A stretch of DNA of 46,239 nt, taken from contig ONIY01000010.1 in NCBI GenBank assembly GCA_900318065.1, positions 1-46,239 on the forward strand, given 5' to 3'. The DNA is from an uncultured Prevotellaceae bacterium. Its GTDB lineage: Bacteria > Bacteroidota > Bacteroidia > Bacteroidales > Muribaculaceae. How positions within the stretch are numbered: the stretch's first letter is position 1; the number at the start of each line of letters is the position of its first letter. This document shows positions 44,809-46,239 of the stretch, in pieces. A model generated the notes under the pieces. The model searched no databases, had not been told where the DNA came from, and was given only the letters and a program-made list of their open reading frames with translations. A program made the translations under genes and the position numbers.

Positions 44809-46239
44809 GATTGGTGACTATGCTTGCTATTATCACAATAAATTACAACAAGTTGTGCTTAATTATGGAGTAAAAACAATAGGGAACAGCGCTTTCGCCA
44901 ATTGTGATAAACTCACCTATATGCTCATCCCAAGTTCGGTAACTAACTATAAAGCAGACTCTTTCGATGGCCTATACAGTCTCACAGACCTCTATTTGAA
45001 CCGTGATAATTATCCTTCGCAACTTGCTAACCTCGTTAACCGTGGTAACATCAATCTGCATGTGCCTTACCCCATGGTTAATTATTATAAGAATACGTCG
45101 TTAGGCTCATCCTTCAAGTCAGTTGACGGTAACGCCTGGGACATTTATTCTGGGTACCTGTTTTTTACTGTGACAAGCACTGAGCCTTATTCCGACCCCA
45201 ATAATACTGTCAATTACGATGGTGGACAGGCGAAACTAGTGCATGGCCAATCGGTACATGTCAATAATAAGTACAATTTATATGATATCCAAATTTCCCA
45301 TTCTTTAAATGTTGGGGGCGATCTTTATTGCCCTACTGCCATAGAAAAGAATTACTATCAAGTTCTGAAACAAAATTCTTCAACTGAAAATATTATTTAT
45401 TATGGACACACAATTAAGGAGGTTGAGGATTCGGCATTCTACAACTGTCAAAACTTGAAAATCAGCAATGGCTCGTTAGACCATCTTAAAACTATAGGCA
45501 AGGCGGCATTCTCTAAAACCACTAATCTCACGTCAATGAGCTTTAGTGACGTGGAAGTGATCAAAGAATATGCCTTCAACTACTCAGTGCTTAGCGGCGA
45601 CATCGAGCTGCCCAAGATACGTAATGTAGGTCTCAATGCGTTCTTCCACTGCCCCGGCATCACAAGCATGACTTTCTACGGCGCTCCCACACTGACCACG
45701 GCATGCTTTGGCTACAATGCCGACGGATGCCTCTACTTTGTGGACGCCTCGCAGTACTATCGCCTCACTCATCAGCAATACACATGGTACATCAGTGACG
45801 ACATGACGACCGCCGATGAACGTATGCGCCCCTTTGTGAAACTAGACAATGACACTCGCATCTTCTCGTGCCATAAGAGTGTGGAACAGCCTGCCGGAGG
45901 CAGCTTCTACACCATACCGTCGTATGACGCATCAAAGAATCGTCTCACCACGTTGAAATGGAACGGTGCCATTCCAGCTTCTACAGCAATGCTCATGAAG
46001 GGCACCAAGGGACAGGTCTATAAGTTTAAGAATTTAGGAACATCGACCGCCACACCCACCAACATGCTTGTGCCAGTGATAAACGATTATTTTGTGAACA
46101 CCGTCGGTGGTTATCTCTACAATGAGCAGACACACCAGTTTGATTATGACACTGGCAACGAAGTGAGCCCTTATAGCACGATAGAGCCAAGTTATGGCTA
46201 TCTGTCAATCAACACGTCGCAGAATCATGTGAACATCGA
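44783..46239 (+). CDS. BspA-like surface protein, 3' part (runs off the window)
   Basis: This frame, one base shifted from the upstream gene, is open without a stop from about 44771 to the window edge, some 480 codons. It begins with SGYQMMQPSTLTEIGDYAC and has more LRR_5 repeats (VKTIGNSAFANCDKLTYMLIP, IKEVEDSAFYNCQNL, KTIGKAAFS). Non-repeat segments follow. It directly continues the repeat pattern of 43564-44762, so the two are one gene split by a single T. ATGs at 44783 and 44786 exist, but no promoter or signal peptide is seen. The 3' end is outside the window. Confidence 0.8.
   Translation, partial: MMQPSTLTEIGDYACYYHNKLQQVVLNYGVKTIGNSAFANCDKLTYMLIPSSVTNYKADSFDGLYSLTDLYLNRDNYPSQLANLVNRGNINLHVPYPMVNYYKNTSLGSSFKSVDGNAWDIYSGYLFFTVTSTEPYSDPNNTVNYDGGQAKLVHGQSVHVNNKYNLYDIQISHSLNVGGDLYCPTAIEKNYYQVLKQNSSTENIIYYGHTIKEVEDSAFYNCQNLKISNGSLDHLKTIGKAAFSKTTNLTSMSFSDVEVIKEYAFNYSVLSGDIELPKIRNVGLNAFFHCPGITSMTFYGAPTLTTACFGYNADGCLYFVDASQYYRLTHQQYTWYISDDMTTADERMRPFVKLDNDTRIFSCHKSVEQPAGGSFYTIPSYDASKNRLTTLKWNGAIPASTAMLMKGTKGQVYKFKNLGTSTATPTNMLVPVINDYFVNTVGGYLYNEQTHQFDYDTGNEVSPYSTIEPSYGYLSINTSQNHVNI

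Overview
This 46 kb window looks like chromosomal DNA of a gut-type Bacteroidales bacterium (Prevotellaceae, Muribaculaceae or a relative; I cannot resolve further). Pointers are the many TAnnTTTG promoter boxes, the near absence of Shine-Dalgarno sites, a complex I locus without NuoE/F/G, the atp gene order D-C-B-E-F-H-A-G, split glycine decarboxylase GcvPA/GcvPB, several outer-membrane beta-barrels and a BspA-like leucine-rich-repeat surface protein.

Layout. (1) 1-2143, minus strand: a membrane cluster (CD225/dispanin-like, TPM domain, DUF805), preceded by a leader with a promoter and a long terminator-like hairpin. (2) 2207-6021: a divergent beta-barrel gene, then a three-gene plus-strand operon ending in a membrane-anchored Ser/Thr protein kinase. 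(3) 6114-8462: dnaG, apparently leaderless. (4) 8559-25971, minus strand: an energy-conservation block. nuoA, B, CD and H are followed by the complete F1Fo ATP synthase set atpD-C-B-E-F-H-A-G, and then nuoI, J, K, L, M and N. The ATP synthase operon therefore sits inside the complex I operon. The run has a promoter candidate near 26280 and a strong terminator at 8500-8531. (5) 25972-27639: structured intergenic DNA and an M23 peptidase gene. (6) 27677-30482: an RluA-type pseudouridine synthase, a cluster of palindromic repeats, ApbE flavin transferase and a beta-barrel protein. (7) 30621-35380: a 1286-residue secreted multidomain protein bounded by two similar terminators, an A18 tract between divergent promoters, a possible small RNA and a large inverted repeat made of palindromes. 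(8) 35418-41458, minus strand: the glycine cleavage operon gcvT-gcvH-gcvPA-gcvPB-lpdA. (9) 41678-43297: a YoeB/RelE-like toxin-antitoxin pair with a broken toxin, and lipoate-protein ligase. (10) 43564 to the right edge: a BspA-like LRR gene with a one-base frameshift in a T7 tract, continuing past the window.

How the genes fit together. The nuo/atp block couples proton pumping to ATP synthesis. The nearby ApbE could flavinylate another respiratory complex, but that is inference. Region 8 and the lipoate ligase form a working set: LplA can lipoylate GcvH, LpdA reoxidises it, and GcvPA/PB plus GcvT complete glycine cleavage.

The most unusual material is the nested nuo/atp arrangement and the non-coding DNA. 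Short tandem repeats, mostly 7-mers, lie next to the stop codons of atpD, lpdA and gcvT and also form an in-frame insertion inside lplA. A REP-like palindrome occurs at least five times, once inside the loop of an intercistronic terminator hairpin. Several transcript leaders are structured.
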